Positions 52,892 through 61,983 of a DNA stretch of 64,000 bases are shown in pieces. Each line of letters opens with the position of its first letter. Position 1 is the stretch's first letter. Source of the stretch: Rhodobacteraceae bacterium M382 (GTDB lineage Bacteria > Pseudomonadota > Alphaproteobacteria > Rhodobacterales > Rhodobacteraceae); NCBI GenBank assembly GCA_025141015.1, contig CP081098.1, positions 434,001 to 498,000 on the forward strand. Reading direction: 5' to 3'. Below the pieces are notes generated by a model, which was given only the letters and a program-made list of their open reading frames with translations, had not been told where the DNA came from and searched no databases. The position numbers and the translations under genes are program-made.

Positions 52892-53884
52892 TTATTCGGC
52901 TGCCACTTTGGCAGATGCTTTCTTGCGGGCGTGGGCCAAAAGGCCGTCACGCACCCATTCACCGTCGTCCCAGGCCTTTTTGCGGGCGCTGAGGCGGTCG
53001 ACATTACAGGGGCCGTTGCCGCGGATGACGTCCATGAATTCGTCCCAATCGGGATCACCGAAGTCATAGTGGCCGCGCTCTTCGTTCCATTTGATCGCCG
53101 GGTCCGGCAGGTCGAGACCCAGGTATTCGATCTGTGGGATGGTCTGATCGACAAATTGCTGGCGCAGTTCGTCGTTGGATTTGACCTTGATCTTCCACGC
53201 CATCGACTGTTCCGAATGGGTGCTGTCGCTGTCATGGGGGCCGAACATCATCATTGCCGGGAACCACAGACGGTTCAGCGCGTCCTGGGCCATTTTCTTT
53301 TGCTCGGGCGAGCCAAAGGCCATCTGCATGATCGCGTGATAGCCCTGACGCGCGTGGAAGCTTTCTTCCTTGCAGATCCGGATCATGGCACGGGAATAGG
53401 GACCATAAGAGGTGCGTTGCAGCGCCACCTGATTGACGATGGCGGCCCCATCAACCAGCCAACCGACCGCGCCGATATCGGCCCAGTTCAGGGTGGGATA
53501 GTTGAAGATCGACGAATATTTCATCCGCCCTTCGTGCAGCAGCCGGACCAGTTCGTCGCGGGTTTCGCCCAGCGTTTCAGCGGAAGAGTAGAGATACAGC
53601 CCGTGGCCTGCTTCGTCCTGAACCTTGGCCAGCAGGATTGCCTTGCGCTCCAGCGTGGGGGCGCGGGTAATCCAGTTGCCTTCGGGCAGCTGACCGACGA
53701 CTTCGGAGTGGGCATGCTGGCCCATCTGGCGGATCAGCGTGGCGCGATAGTCATCCGGCATCCAGTCGCGGGGTTCGATTTTGATGTCGTTGTCGATCTT
53801 GTCCTGGAACGCGCGTTCCTGTTCGCTCATCTCTTCGCGGGACTTGATCCCCGAGCGAGCTGTTTTGATCATCTGTGCATACAT
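52892..53884 (-). CDS. paaA: 1,2-phenylacetyl-CoA epoxidase catalytic subunit PaaA
   Basis: A 330-residue di-iron oxygenase with two iron-ligand motifs, [11 protein letters not shown] and [12 protein letters not shown], plus additional Glu residues. It adds one oxygen atom to the aromatic ring of phenylacetyl-CoA. Start ATG 53884 with GGAGGAGCC upstream is preferred over an upstream frame extension. Confidence 0.96.
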   Translation of the reverse strand: MYAQMIKTARSGIKSREEMSEQERAFQDKIDNDIKIEPRDWMPDDYRATLIRQMGQHAHSEVVGQLPEGNWITRAPTLERKAILLAKVQDEAGHGLYLYSSAETLGETRDELVRLLHEGRMKYSSIFNYPTLNWADIGAVGWLVDGAAIVNQVALQRTSYGPYSRAMIRICKEESFHARQGYHAIMQMAFGSPEQKKMAQDALNRLWFPAMMMFGPHDSDSTHSEQSMAWKIKVKSNDELRQQFVDQTIPQIEYLGLDLPDPAIKWNEERGHYDFGDPDWDEFMDVIRGNGPCNVDRLSARKKAWDDGEWVRDGLLAHARKKASAKVAAE

Positions 53885-53922
53885 CTGCAGGCTCCTCCAA
53901 ACTCTTCTGTCGCGCAACGGGG

Positions 53923-53950
53923 TCCAAAAACCGGGTCCCCGGTTTTGGGA
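53923..53950 (-). repeat. Long palindrome between paaJ and paaA
   Basis: CCAAAAACCGGG and CCCGGTTTTGG form a nearly perfect hairpin with a tiny loop (53924-53948), including one bulged A. It lies in the 72-nt spacer inside the operon. No T-run follows in the direction of transcription, so it is more likely an RNA-processing or repeat element than a terminator. Confidence 0.65.
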
Positions 53951-53956
53951 TGCGCC

Positions 53957-55159
53957 TTAAACACGTTCCAGGATCAGGGCGGCACCCTGACCAACTCCGA
54001 CACACATGGTGCACAGCGCATAGCGCCCACCGGTGCGTTTCAACTGATAGGCGGCGGTCAGCACCAACCGTGCCCCTGACATGCCCAGCGGATGACCCAG
54101 CGCGATGGCACCGCCGTTGGGGTTCACATGGGCGGCATCATCGGCCACGCCCAATTCGCGCAGCGTTGCCAGCCCTTGCGAGGCAAAGGCTTCGTTCAAC
54201 TCTATCACATCCATCTGTTCAATGCTCAGACCGGCGCGGGCCAGCACCTTGCGGGTGGCAGGAACCGGGCCGATGCCCATCACGCGCGGCGCAACACCGG
54301 CCACCGACATGCCGACAACGCGGGCCATCGGGGTCAGGCCGTTTTTGGCGGCGGCGGATTCGTTGGCCATCAGGATGGCGGCGGCCCCGTCGTTGACGCC
54401 GGAGGCGTTGCCTGCGGTCACTGTCTTGTCCGGGCCATTGACGCCCTTGAGACCGGACAGCTTTTCCGCCGATGTGCCCGGGCGCGGGTGTTCATCGGTG
54501 TCGACCACGATTGCATCGCCTTTGCGCTGGGGGATGGTCACCGAAGTGATTTCATCGGCAAAGATCCCGGCCTCATGCGCGGCGGCCCAGCGGGCCTGGG
54601 AATTGGCAGCAAAGGCATCCTGATCGGCACGGTTGATGTTATAGTCTTCGGCCACGTTGTCGGCGGTCTGCGGCATTGAATCCGTGCCGTACATGTCGTG
54701 CATCTTCTTGTTCACAAAACGCCAGCCAATGGTGGTGTCGTAAACGGCATTGGCGCGGGTGAATGCGTTGGTGGCCTTGGGCATGACGAACGGTGCGCGG
54801 CTCATGCTTTCGACACCACCTGCGATGGCGATGTCATAATCCCCGGCCTTGATCCCGCGGGACACCATGCCGACCGCGTCCATGCCGGAGGCACACAGGC
54901 GGTTCACCGTGGTGCCGGGAACCTCGATTGGCAGACCGGCCAGCAGGGCGGCCATGCGCGCCACATTGCGGTTGCTTTCGCCCGCCTGGTTGGCATCGCC
55001 ATAGATCACATCATCCAGGCTGGCCCAATCCACCTGGGGGTTGCGGGCCTTGAGCGCAGCAATGGGAAGTGCTGCCAGATCGTCGGTACGGATTGAGGAC
55101 AGGGCGCCGCCATAGCGTCCGATCGGGGTCCGTGTCGCATCGCAGATGAATGCATCCAT
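53957..55159 (-). CDS. paaJ: 3-oxoadipyl-CoA / 3-oxo-5,6-dehydrosuberyl-CoA thiolase
   Basis: A 400-residue thiolase with the nucleophilic Cys in VNRLCASGMDAVG (about residue 90), the His in ALGHPLGMSGAR and the second Cys in LCTMCVGVGQGAAL. It performs the final beta-ketothiolase steps. It is first in the operon paaJ-A-B-C-D-E-paralogue. AAGGAGACGCG precedes the ATG. Confidence 0.94.
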   Translation of the reverse strand: MDAFICDATRTPIGRYGGALSSIRTDDLAALPIAALKARNPQVDWASLDDVIYGDANQAGESNRNVARMAALLAGLPIEVPGTTVNRLCASGMDAVGMVSRGIKAGDYDIAIAGGVESMSRAPFVMPKATNAFTRANAVYDTTIGWRFVNKKMHDMYGTDSMPQTADNVAEDYNINRADQDAFAANSQARWAAAHEAGIFADEITSVTIPQRKGDAIVVDTDEHPRPGTSAEKLSGLKGVNGPDKTVTAGNASGVNDGAAAILMANESAAAKNGLTPMARVVGMSVAGVAPRVMGIGPVPATRKVLARAGLSIEQMDVIELNEAFASQGLATLRELGVADDAAHVNPNGGAIALGHPLGMSGARLVLTAAYQLKRTGGRYALCTMCVGVGQGAALILERV

Positions 55160-55184
55160 GGTGTTCGCGTCTCCTTGGCTTGGT

Positions 55185-55264
55185 CGGCTAATAGCCGACG
55201 GCGGCTTTGCCGGTTAATAGCCGACCGCTTAGTCGGTGATAGGGGTGAAAATGATTCGTGGCAA
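55185..55264 (-). promoter_or_regulatory. Promoter and repeated operator-like sites upstream of paaJ
   Basis: On the minus strand TTGCCA (55264-55259), 17 nt, TATCAC (55241-55236) form a good promoter. Downstream of it, CGGCTAATAGCCGAC (55185-55199) and CGGTTAATAGCCGAC (55211-55225) are 26 bp apart and differ by one base. A CCGAC/GTCGG pair (55221-55225/55232-55236) reaches the -10. Together they suit repressor binding. The rest of the 345-nt gap (55160-55504) holds no gene. Confidence 0.65.
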
Positions 55265-55504
55265 GATAAATGTAACGAGATTTTTGAATTTCACATAAAT
55301 CAGTAACGCTTTGTGACTCGGGTCATTTGACTTAACGTCGTTTCAGGTCTGGCCGTTTTAATGGTTGCCCAAGGGGGGTGGCTTGGGTCAGATCGAAAAC
55401 AGAACGTTTGGTCTGTATCTTTGTGGGCGCGGACACCCGCGGACCGCATATCGGGTGAGATACGGGGTAAAAGACCGGCGACATACGGGGCGAGGACCGG
55501 ATTA

Positions 55505-57121
55505 ATGTTAGAGTTTCAAAGTCGAATTGACCCTGTCGGCGACCATTTCTCCCAAAATCGTGCGGATATGTTGGCGATGGTTGATCAGATGCGCGCGCTA
55601 GAGGCGCGGGCCCTGGCGAAATCCGAAGAACGCCGCCCGGTGTTTGACAAGCGGGGACAGTTGAGCCCACGCGAGAGGCTGTCTGCGCTGCTGGATCCGG
55701 GGATGCCGTTTCTCGAACTGTATAATATGGCGTCCTATCTGGTGGATGATCCGAACCCTGAAACTTCGATCCCCGGTGCCTCGATCATCCTGGGAATAGG
55801 GTTCGTCTCTGGTGTGCGGTCGTTGGTCTTTGTCGATGATTCCGGGATCAATGCGGGGGCGATGACCGGAAAGTCGGTGGACAAGGCGCTGGGCGCGATC
55901 AAGATCGCCGAAGAGCAGAAGCTGCCCTTTATCCACCTGGTGGAAAGCGCAGGTGCCGATCTGATGCGGTATGAAGTCGAGCTGTGGGCCCATGGCGGGG
56001 GCATGTTTGCAGGCCTTGCGCGCCTGTCGGCCGCCGGAATTCCGGTGATCACGGTTCTGCATGGCGCGTCCACCGCCGGGGGGGCCTATCAGCCGGGGTT
56101 GTCCGATTATGTGATCGGGGTCAAAGGCAACGGCATGGCGATGCTGGCCGGGGCAGCGTTGGTTTTTGCGGCCACCGGAGAAGAGGCATTGGACGCCGAT
56201 CTGGGGGGGGCCGAGATGCATGCAGAGGTGACCGGGCTGGTGGAATATCTGGCCGAGGATGACGCCCATGGCATCCAGATCGCCCGCGATGTCGTCGCGG
56301 GGCTGGGGTGGGGTTCTCCGCTGCCGCCGGAACCCTGTTTTGACGCCCCGGTGCTGAGCCCGGATGAGATCGCCGGGGTGGTGCCGGTGGACTATCGCAA
56401 ACCTTATGACATGCGCGAAGTCGCTGCGCGTCTGGTGGATGGATCCCGCCTGCGCGATTTCAAACCGGATTACGGCCCGGCAACCGTGTGTTTGCAGGCC
56501 GAGATCTTTGGCCGCCCGGTGGGGATCATCGGCAACAACGGGCCGCTGGACCCGGATGGGGCCACCAAGGCGACGCATTTCTTTCAACTGCTGGACCAGG
56601 CGAGCACGCCGATCGTGTTTCTCAACAACACGACGGGATTCATGGTCGGCACGGCCTATGAGCGGGCCGGTATGATCAAACATGGGGCCAAGATGATCCA
56701 GGCCGTGACCAACATGCGGGTGCCCAAGATTTCGCTGTATATCGGGGCCAGTTTTGGGGCCGGAAATTATGGCATGTGCGGCTATGCCTTTGGGGCCGAT
56801 TTTCTGCTGACCTGGCCCAATGCGATGACCGGGGTCATGGGGGGCGAACAGGCCGCGGTGACGATGGAACACGTGGCGCGGCGTGGTGCGGCCCGCAAGG
56901 GCATGGATGTTGACGAGGACCGTCTGGCCAAACAGCGCGCCCGGATCACGGCGCATTTTGATGGCCAGTCGGATGCGTTTTATACCTCGGGTCATATGTT
57001 GGATCAGGGGATGATCGACCCGCGCGACACCCGCCGGGTTCTGGGGTTCTGCCTGCGCACCTGTGCCGAGGCCCGCGCCCGACAGCCAAGACCCAACAGC
57101 TTTGGTGTGGCGCGGCCATGA
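55505..57121 (+). CDS. Biotin-dependent acyl-CoA carboxylase, carboxyltransferase (beta) subunit
   Basis: A 538-residue carboxyltransferase with the N-terminal crotonase-like half (LVESAGADLMRYE, HGASTAGGAYQPG) and the C-terminal half (FLNNTTGFMVGTAYE, GASFGAGNYGMCG, MGGEQAAVTME). The MGGEQAA pattern and length are closer to methylcrotonyl- or geranyl-CoA carboxylase than to propionyl-CoA carboxylase. The start is ATG 55505 with GAGGACC upstream. No isovalerate (liu) genes accompany it, so the substrate is unsettled. Confidence 0.85.
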   Translation: MLEFQSRIDPVGDHFSQNRADMLAMVDQMRALEARALAKSEERRPVFDKRGQLSPRERLSALLDPGMPFLELYNMASYLVDDPNPETSIPGASIILGIGFVSGVRSLVFVDDSGINAGAMTGKSVDKALGAIKIAEEQKLPFIHLVESAGADLMRYEVELWAHGGGMFAGLARLSAAGIPVITVLHGASTAGGAYQPGLSDYVIGVKGNGMAMLAGAALVFAATGEEALDADLGGAEMHAEVTGLVEYLAEDDAHGIQIARDVVAGLGWGSPLPPEPCFDAPVLSPDEIAGVVPVDYRKPYDMREVAARLVDGSRLRDFKPDYGPATVCLQAEIFGRPVGIIGNNGPLDPDGATKATHFFQLLDQASTPIVFLNNTTGFMVGTAYERAGMIKHGAKMIQAVTNMRVPKISLYIGASFGAGNYGMCGYAFGADFLLTWPNAMTGVMGGEQAAVTMEHVARRGAARKGMDVDEDRLAKQRARITAHFDGQSDAFYTSGHMLDQGMIDPRDTRRVLGFCLRTCAEARARQPRPNSFGVARP

Positions 57122-57147
57122 CACCGATGCAGGCGAAGGACCAGAAC

Positions 57148-59112
57148 ATGACCCCATTCACTTCCCTTCTCGTGGCCAACCGGGGCGAAATTGCCTGTCG
57201 CATCATGCGCAGCGCGCGTCAGATGGGGCTGCGATGTATCGCAGTGCACACCGATGCAGATGCAGACAGCCCCCATGTCGCGATGGCGGATCAGGTGGTT
57301 TGCATTGGCGAAGGTCCGGTGGGCGACAGTTATTTGTCGATTGAGCGTCTGATCGCGGCGGCGCGCGGGGCTGGGGCGCAGGCGATCCACCCGGGCTATG
57401 GGTTTCTGTCTGAAAACGCCGATTTTGCGCGTGCCTGCGCGGACGCGGGGTTGATCTTTGTTGGTCCCGGGGCCGATGCCATCGCGGTGATGGGCAACAA
57501 GGCGGCCGCAAAACGCAGGATGATCGCCGCTGGGGTGCCCTGTGTGCCGGGATATGAGGGCACGGATCAATCCGACGCCGTGTTGCAGCAGGAGGCCGAC
57601 CGGATCGGATTTCCGGTGATGATCAAGGCCGCCGCAGGGGGCGGTGGGCGCGGTATGCGGTTGGTCGATGTGCCCGCTGAGTTCCTGTCGGCGCTGCATC
57701 TGGCCCGGTCCGAAGCGTTGTCGGCCTTTGGCTCGGACGAAATGGTCCTGGAAAAGGCGGTGCAAACCCCCCGTCATGTCGAAGTGCAGGTCTTTGCGGA
57801 CCGACAGGGGACAACCATTCATCTGGGCGAACGGGATTGTTCGGTGCAGCGGCGCCATCAGAAAGTGGTCGAAGAAGCACCGTCGCCGGCAGTGTCGCCG
57901 GATTTGCGCGCCCGCATGGGGGCCGCCGCCGTCAGTGCGGCGCAGGCGGTGGATTATGTCGGGGCCGGGACGGTCGAGTTTCTGTTGGATGCGGATGGCG
58001 CGTTCTATTTTCTGGAAATGAACACCCGGTTGCAGGTGGAACATCCGGTAACGGAAATGGTGACCGGGTTGGATCTGGTCGAGATGCAGTTGACTGTTGC
58101 GATGGGGCGGCCTGTGGGTCTGGCGCAAGACGACGTGCAGATGCAGGGGCACGCCATCGAAGTCCGGCTGTATGCGGAAGATCCGGCCCAGGATTTCATG
58201 CCGCAATCCGGGCAGATATCTGTATGGGTGCCCCCGGTCGGGACCGGGCTTAGGGTGGATGATGGCATCTGCCAGGGGCAACAGGTTTCACCCTATTATG
58301 ATCCCATGCTGGCCAAGATCATTGCCCAGGCTCCGTCGCGGGAGGAGGCACGGATGCGGTTGATCCGTGGTTTGCAGGACATGGCGCTGTTTGGCGTTAC
58401 CTGCAACCGGGACTTTTTGATCCGGGTTCTGGACCATCCCGGCTTTGCCGATGGAACAGCCACGACGGGGTTTTTGTCCGAGGTGCCCGACGTCGCAGCC
58501 ACGCCTGCGTTCGACGCAACCGAAGTGGCGGCGGCAGCGGCCGTGATGTACCAGCAGCGCTGTGACGACGCCGTGCACCGGGCCGGACGCCAGCCGCGTG
58601 AATTGTTCGGCTGGTCCAGCACCGGAGCTCTGACGCATCACAGCCGAATGGTCATCGGAGCCGAAACCTATCCGGTGACGGCGGTTCAGACCCCTGAGGC
58701 GCTGACGGTCCAGGTCTCGGGGCAGGCCCATGATGTCACGGGCGCAAACATCGGGTTGAATGTCGATGGGCAAACCGCCGGGATCCGGTTTGTTTTCCCC
58801 GAAAGAAACATGTGGCATGTCGCGACAACTTCGCGGCTGTTCACACTCCGTGCCGAACAGGCAGGTGTGAGGGATCAGGAAACGGGCCAGGATGGACAGA
58901 TCCTGGCACCGATGCATGGCAATCTGCAATCTGTCACCGTCACGGCCGGGCAAATGGTGCAGCCGGGCACGCAGTTGGCAATTCTGGAAGCGATGAAGAT
59001 GCAGCATGAAATCGTGAGCCCGATCGCCGGGGTCGTGTCCGACGTGCCGGTGCAGCCGGGAGACCAGGTCAAATCGGGAACGCTTTTGATCGCCATCACC
59101 CCCTCAGGGTGA
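57148..59112 (+). CDS. Biotin carboxylase / biotin carrier (alpha) subunit of acyl-CoA carboxylase
   Basis: A 654-residue protein. The biotin carboxylase domain (about 1-450) has VANRGEIACRIMR, AAAGGGGRGMR and EMNTRLQVEHPVTEMVTG. The C-terminal biotinyl domain has EAMKMQHE with the biotin-accepting lysine near residue 617. It pairs with the preceding subunit. GAAGGA 7 nt before ATG 57148 supports this start; ATG 57118, overlapping the beta gene, is an alternative. Confidence 0.9.
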   Translation: MTPFTSLLVANRGEIACRIMRSARQMGLRCIAVHTDADADSPHVAMADQVVCIGEGPVGDSYLSIERLIAAARGAGAQAIHPGYGFLSENADFARACADAGLIFVGPGADAIAVMGNKAAAKRRMIAAGVPCVPGYEGTDQSDAVLQQEADRIGFPVMIKAAAGGGGRGMRLVDVPAEFLSALHLARSEALSAFGSDEMVLEKAVQTPRHVEVQVFADRQGTTIHLGERDCSVQRRHQKVVEEAPSPAVSPDLRARMGAAAVSAAQAVDYVGAGTVEFLLDADGAFYFLEMNTRLQVEHPVTEMVTGLDLVEMQLTVAMGRPVGLAQDDVQMQGHAIEVRLYAEDPAQDFMPQSGQISVWVPPVGTGLRVDDGICQGQQVSPYYDPMLAKIIAQAPSREEARMRLIRGLQDMALFGVTCNRDFLIRVLDHPGFADGTATTGFLSEVPDVAATPAFDATEVAAAAAVMYQQRCDDAVHRAGRQPRELFGWSSTGALTHHSRMVIGAETYPVTAVQTPEALTVQVSGQAHDVTGANIGLNVDGQTAGIRFVFPERNMWHVATTSRLFTLRAEQAGVRDQETGQDGQILAPMHGNLQSVTVTAGQMVQPGTQLAILEAMKMQHEIVSPIAGVVSDVPVQPGDQVKSGTLLIAITPSG

Positions 59113-59122
59113 CGGCGCGCGC

Positions 59123-60346
59123 TCAGTCGGAGTCGAAGTCGGAGTCGAAGGGTTCTGAAAATCGGCCCTGCGCCGCGCGTTCCCTGGCCCCGTGTTCTTC
59201 GGCGATGTTGCCTGTGTCCAGGTCGTCGATGCGCAACCCAACGTGTCGAAACACCGGGTGCCCCGCAGCCGTCAGCCCGCGCAGCCGCGCGGCGACCTGA
59301 TGTTTCTTGCGGACCTGATGGGGTTGGAAATCATCCATGTCCCGTGGGGTCAGGGTCTGATCCTGTTTCAGGGCCCCATCGGCAAGAGCCGCATCCAGCA
59401 AGCGCTGTCCCCGGCCCGTGCGGGTGATGACCCCGTTGAAACCGGCATCCTCTCCGGTTGGCGACCCACCGGGCCAGATGTCGGCCGCCGCCAGATCCGC
59501 GGCCTCTCCGATGGCATCCGGACAGATCTTGCAGCGGCTTTGAATGCGCCATCCCGTTTCGTCCGCCCACATGTCGAGATAGGTCTTTTCGACCGCGCGC
59601 CCGTCGCGGGTTTCGATCCGGGTGGGGCCGGGATTGCCGAAACCGCGATAGCGAAACAGGGTCAGATCCTGTTCGTCGATGTCAAATTCGTCCAGAACGG
59701 CGCGGCTTTTGCCCAGGTCTGACGCGCCGCCGCACACCATGACCAGCACCGCGACGATCAATGTGTCGATGCGCGGATCCGATTGCGCCAGCGCCCGGAT
59801 TGCCCCCGCATCACAGGGTTTGGCGATGACGGCAAAGGGTTCGTTGCGGGCCAGGGCAATCTCCAGACCCGCCAATGTATTCGATGGGCCATAGCGCGAG
59901 CCGGATGCCTTGAATACCTGATCCGGGGTCGTGCTGATGGTCCAGGGGCTTTGCATCGGGTGGTCCGGATCAGCGGTACAATGCAGGACGAATTTGGCCT
60001 GGCCACTGGTCAACAGATACATGCCCAGAGCGGTCAGAACGCCGCCGGTGGCACCGCGAAACCGCACGTCCGGATCCCCGGCCCAGGCCCGCGTTACGGT
60101 GTGGAAATTGCCCCAAACAGAGTCTGTTTCGGGCGTTTCTTTGGGATTGGCCATCGCGATGGCACCGGGGCAGGCCGCCAGAATGTCGGTGTCGTCCCCC
60201 TGTTCAATTGGTGCGGGGCGCAATCGACCCTGAGGCGTATAGCGCATCTGCCAACGATCCGGGGCCATCGCCTGACACAGGCCACAGCCGATGCACAGGC
60301 CGTGTTCCACGACCTGTGCAATGGTTTCGGGTGCGCGCGCTGTCAC
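59123..60346 (-). CDS. FrhB/F420-hydrogenase beta-subunit-like Fe-S flavoprotein
   Basis: A 407-residue protein with an N-terminal cysteine motif (C18-x2-C21-x2-C24, and C59-P60) for a [4Fe-4S] cluster. The FrhB/FdhB N- and C-terminal domains follow (RGATGGVLTALGMYL, AKPCDAGAIRAL, RCKICPDAIGEAADLAAAD). Relatives include F420-dependent enzymes and ferredoxin-dependent divinyl-chlorophyllide reductase BciB. No F420-synthesis genes are seen, so ferredoxin dependence is more likely. The GTG start at 60346 lies in GTGA with the sulfotransferase stop. The tail DSDFDSD is made by a 12-bp repeat. Confidence 0.82.
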   Translation of the reverse strand: MTARAPETIAQVVEHGLCIGCGLCQAMAPDRWQMRYTPQGRLRPAPIEQGDDTDILAACPGAIAMANPKETPETDSVWGNFHTVTRAWAGDPDVRFRGATGGVLTALGMYLLTSGQAKFVLHCTADPDHPMQSPWTISTTPDQVFKASGSRYGPSNTLAGLEIALARNEPFAVIAKPCDAGAIRALAQSDPRIDTLIVAVLVMVCGGASDLGKSRAVLDEFDIDEQDLTLFRYRGFGNPGPTRIETRDGRAVEKTYLDMWADETGWRIQSRCKICPDAIGEAADLAAADIWPGGSPTGEDAGFNGVITRTGRGQRLLDAALADGALKQDQTLTPRDMDDFQPHQVRKKHQVAARLRGLTAAGHPVFRHVGLRIDDLDTGNIAEEHGARERAAQGRFSEPFDSDFDSD

Positions 60347-61086
60347 GGTTTCAACCGATGCGCATAGAGGTGGTCGTAATGCGGTTTCATCCGGCGGTGC
60401 ACCTGTTTGACACGATCGGGGGCATCGGAGATGTCGATGTGGCGGCGCACCTGTGGCGTTAGCCCGGTGGATTTGGCCAGATTGCCGTGAAACGATCCGC
60501 CGTCCCACCAGCTGTGTGCCGATGGATCACCGCCGGGTTCCCAGGTCAGGGCGTCTTCGACAAAGGGGATGCCGACCGAGTCGCAGAATTTTTGGGTCAT
60601 ACCATGAGGGTCTTCGAGCAGATCGTCGCTGTCAATCACCGGGGGTGTTTCGCCGCCATTCAGGGCTGTCAGCAGGTCAAACAGGGCGCGCTGTTCGGGG
60701 AAGCCAACCTCGCCTTCGGCAAAATCGGGCCATTGTTTGTACATCGACGTGATGGTTTTTGCGGGATCGCGGATCAGAAAGGCGTGGGTGAAGTTGGACA
60801 GAAAGTCAGGGGTCCACATGTGGTTGATGTAATGGGGAAAATCCTTGAGGAATACCGGCCCCTGGGACGCATGGGATTGAATGTCGTCCCACACGCTGTT
60901 CAGGGTCAGCCCCGGTGTGGTCACTTCGCCCTCTTTGAACCGGTGCCACATGGGATTTTCGCCTTGATACCAGGCCTCGCCAAAGGGTTCGTGCAGGCAT
61001 TCCAGATCGCCACGCTGGCGCATCATCCATTCAAAAGCGGTCGAGGTGGATCGGGGAATAGCCCAGAGGGCCACGATTTTGTGCAT
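60343..61086 (-). CDS. Sulfotransferase-like P-loop protein
   Basis: A 247-residue protein starting MHKIVALWAIPRSTSTAFEW. PRSTSTAF matches the 5'-phosphosulfate-binding loop of PAPS sulfotransferases. HAFLIRDPAKTITSMY matches the 3'-phosphate-binding motif with Arg and Ser. The acceptor is unknown. Translation is coupled to the FrhB-like gene (4-nt overlap), which suggests the two proteins act on one metabolite. Confidence 0.8.
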   Translation of the reverse strand: MHKIVALWAIPRSTSTAFEWMMRQRGDLECLHEPFGEAWYQGENPMWHRFKEGEVTTPGLTLNSVWDDIQSHASQGPVFLKDFPHYINHMWTPDFLSNFTHAFLIRDPAKTITSMYKQWPDFAEGEVGFPEQRALFDLLTALNGGETPPVIDSDDLLEDPHGMTQKFCDSVGIPFVEDALTWEPGGDPSAHSWWDGGSFHGNLAKSTGLTPQVRRHIDISDAPDRVKQVHRRMKPHYDHLYAHRLKP

Positions 61087-61147
61087 ATGGTTTTGCCTTC
61101 CTGTTGCGGTGTAGATGGCCCTTTTGTCCGGGCTCTGGGTGGGGAGA

Positions 61148-61972
61148 TCAGCTGTGCAGGCTTTCCAGCAGCTGGCCTTGGGGCGTTTGCGGGGCAAGCC
61201 CGAGGGATTTGAAGATCCGCCAATAGAGCGCGATGTCATGGCCTATGACCGGCTTGCCCAGCACGGTTTCCAGTTCGGCGGCCAGATGCAGCGGGCGTTG
61301 CGGCAACCCGTCCGGGCCGGTTCGGAAATTGCACATGCCGTTGATCAGATACGCATCGGCGTTGGGGGCCTGTTCGGCGACATATTCGAAACTCTTGCGG
61401 GCCAGGTCGCCCTCGAATACCCAGCGCCAGGAGTTCACTTCTTCCTGGCTGTTGAACCATCCCTGATCGTGGAAATTTCCGGCCCAGAGCACGTCAAACC
61501 CGGCCTCCTTCAGGAACCCCACGGTGCCCTGCCACCAGGCCGGCCAATGGTAGGCGGCGTTCAGGGCGACCTTTTCCACATTCATCGCCCGCAACGCTTC
61601 GACCATGGCATAGCCGGCCATGTGGAACCGAGTGCCGTATTTGTCCGACAGATCCTCGCAATGTTGGCGGATGCCTTCGACGCCCAACCCCGAAGCATGG
61701 ACCCAGTTCGATCCGACCTGACCGCAGACATCGACGCCGTTGCGGGACATGCAATGGACAAAGTCATCCATCATGCCAAAGTTCTGTTTGCGCTGGTCCA
61801 GACCGTGGGCGTAGTCGGGCACATGCAGCATCCAGCCATGGACCCCGACGCTGGCCGGTGACATCCGCAGAAAGTCGGACGGGGCGGCATCATAGTCAAA
61901 CGGTGGGCATGTGAACCCGACCTGATGGGGAAAGAGTTTGTGCTCGGGGCGCCACGTTTCAGGCATCAGCAT
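61148..61972 (-). CDS. Asp/Glu racemase superfamily protein, arylmalonate decarboxylase/maleate isomerase-like
   Basis: A 274-residue protein of the Asp/Glu racemase fold. Two cysteines that could form the catalytic pair lie in NGVDVCGQVGSNW (about residue 83) and INGMCNFRT (about 212), spaced as in arylmalonate decarboxylase and maleate isomerase. The reaction is not certain. It lies 11 nt downstream of the GFA gene. Confidence 0.72.
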   Translation of the reverse strand: MLMPETWRPEHKLFPHQVGFTCPPFDYDAAPSDFLRMSPASVGVHGWMLHVPDYAHGLDQRKQNFGMMDDFVHCMSRNGVDVCGQVGSNWVHASGLGVEGIRQHCEDLSDKYGTRFHMAGYAMVEALRAMNVEKVALNAAYHWPAWWQGTVGFLKEAGFDVLWAGNFHDQGWFNSQEEVNSWRWVFEGDLARKSFEYVAEQAPNADAYLINGMCNFRTGPDGLPQRPLHLAAELETVLGKPVIGHDIALYWRIFKSLGLAPQTPQGQLLESLHS

Positions 61973-61983
61973 GTGTCAGAATC

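Noticed and set aside
59123-60346. True coenzyme-F420 hydrogenase subunit
   Set aside because: There are no hydrogenase subunits or F420 synthesis genes in the window, and the FrhB family includes ferredoxin-linked reductases.
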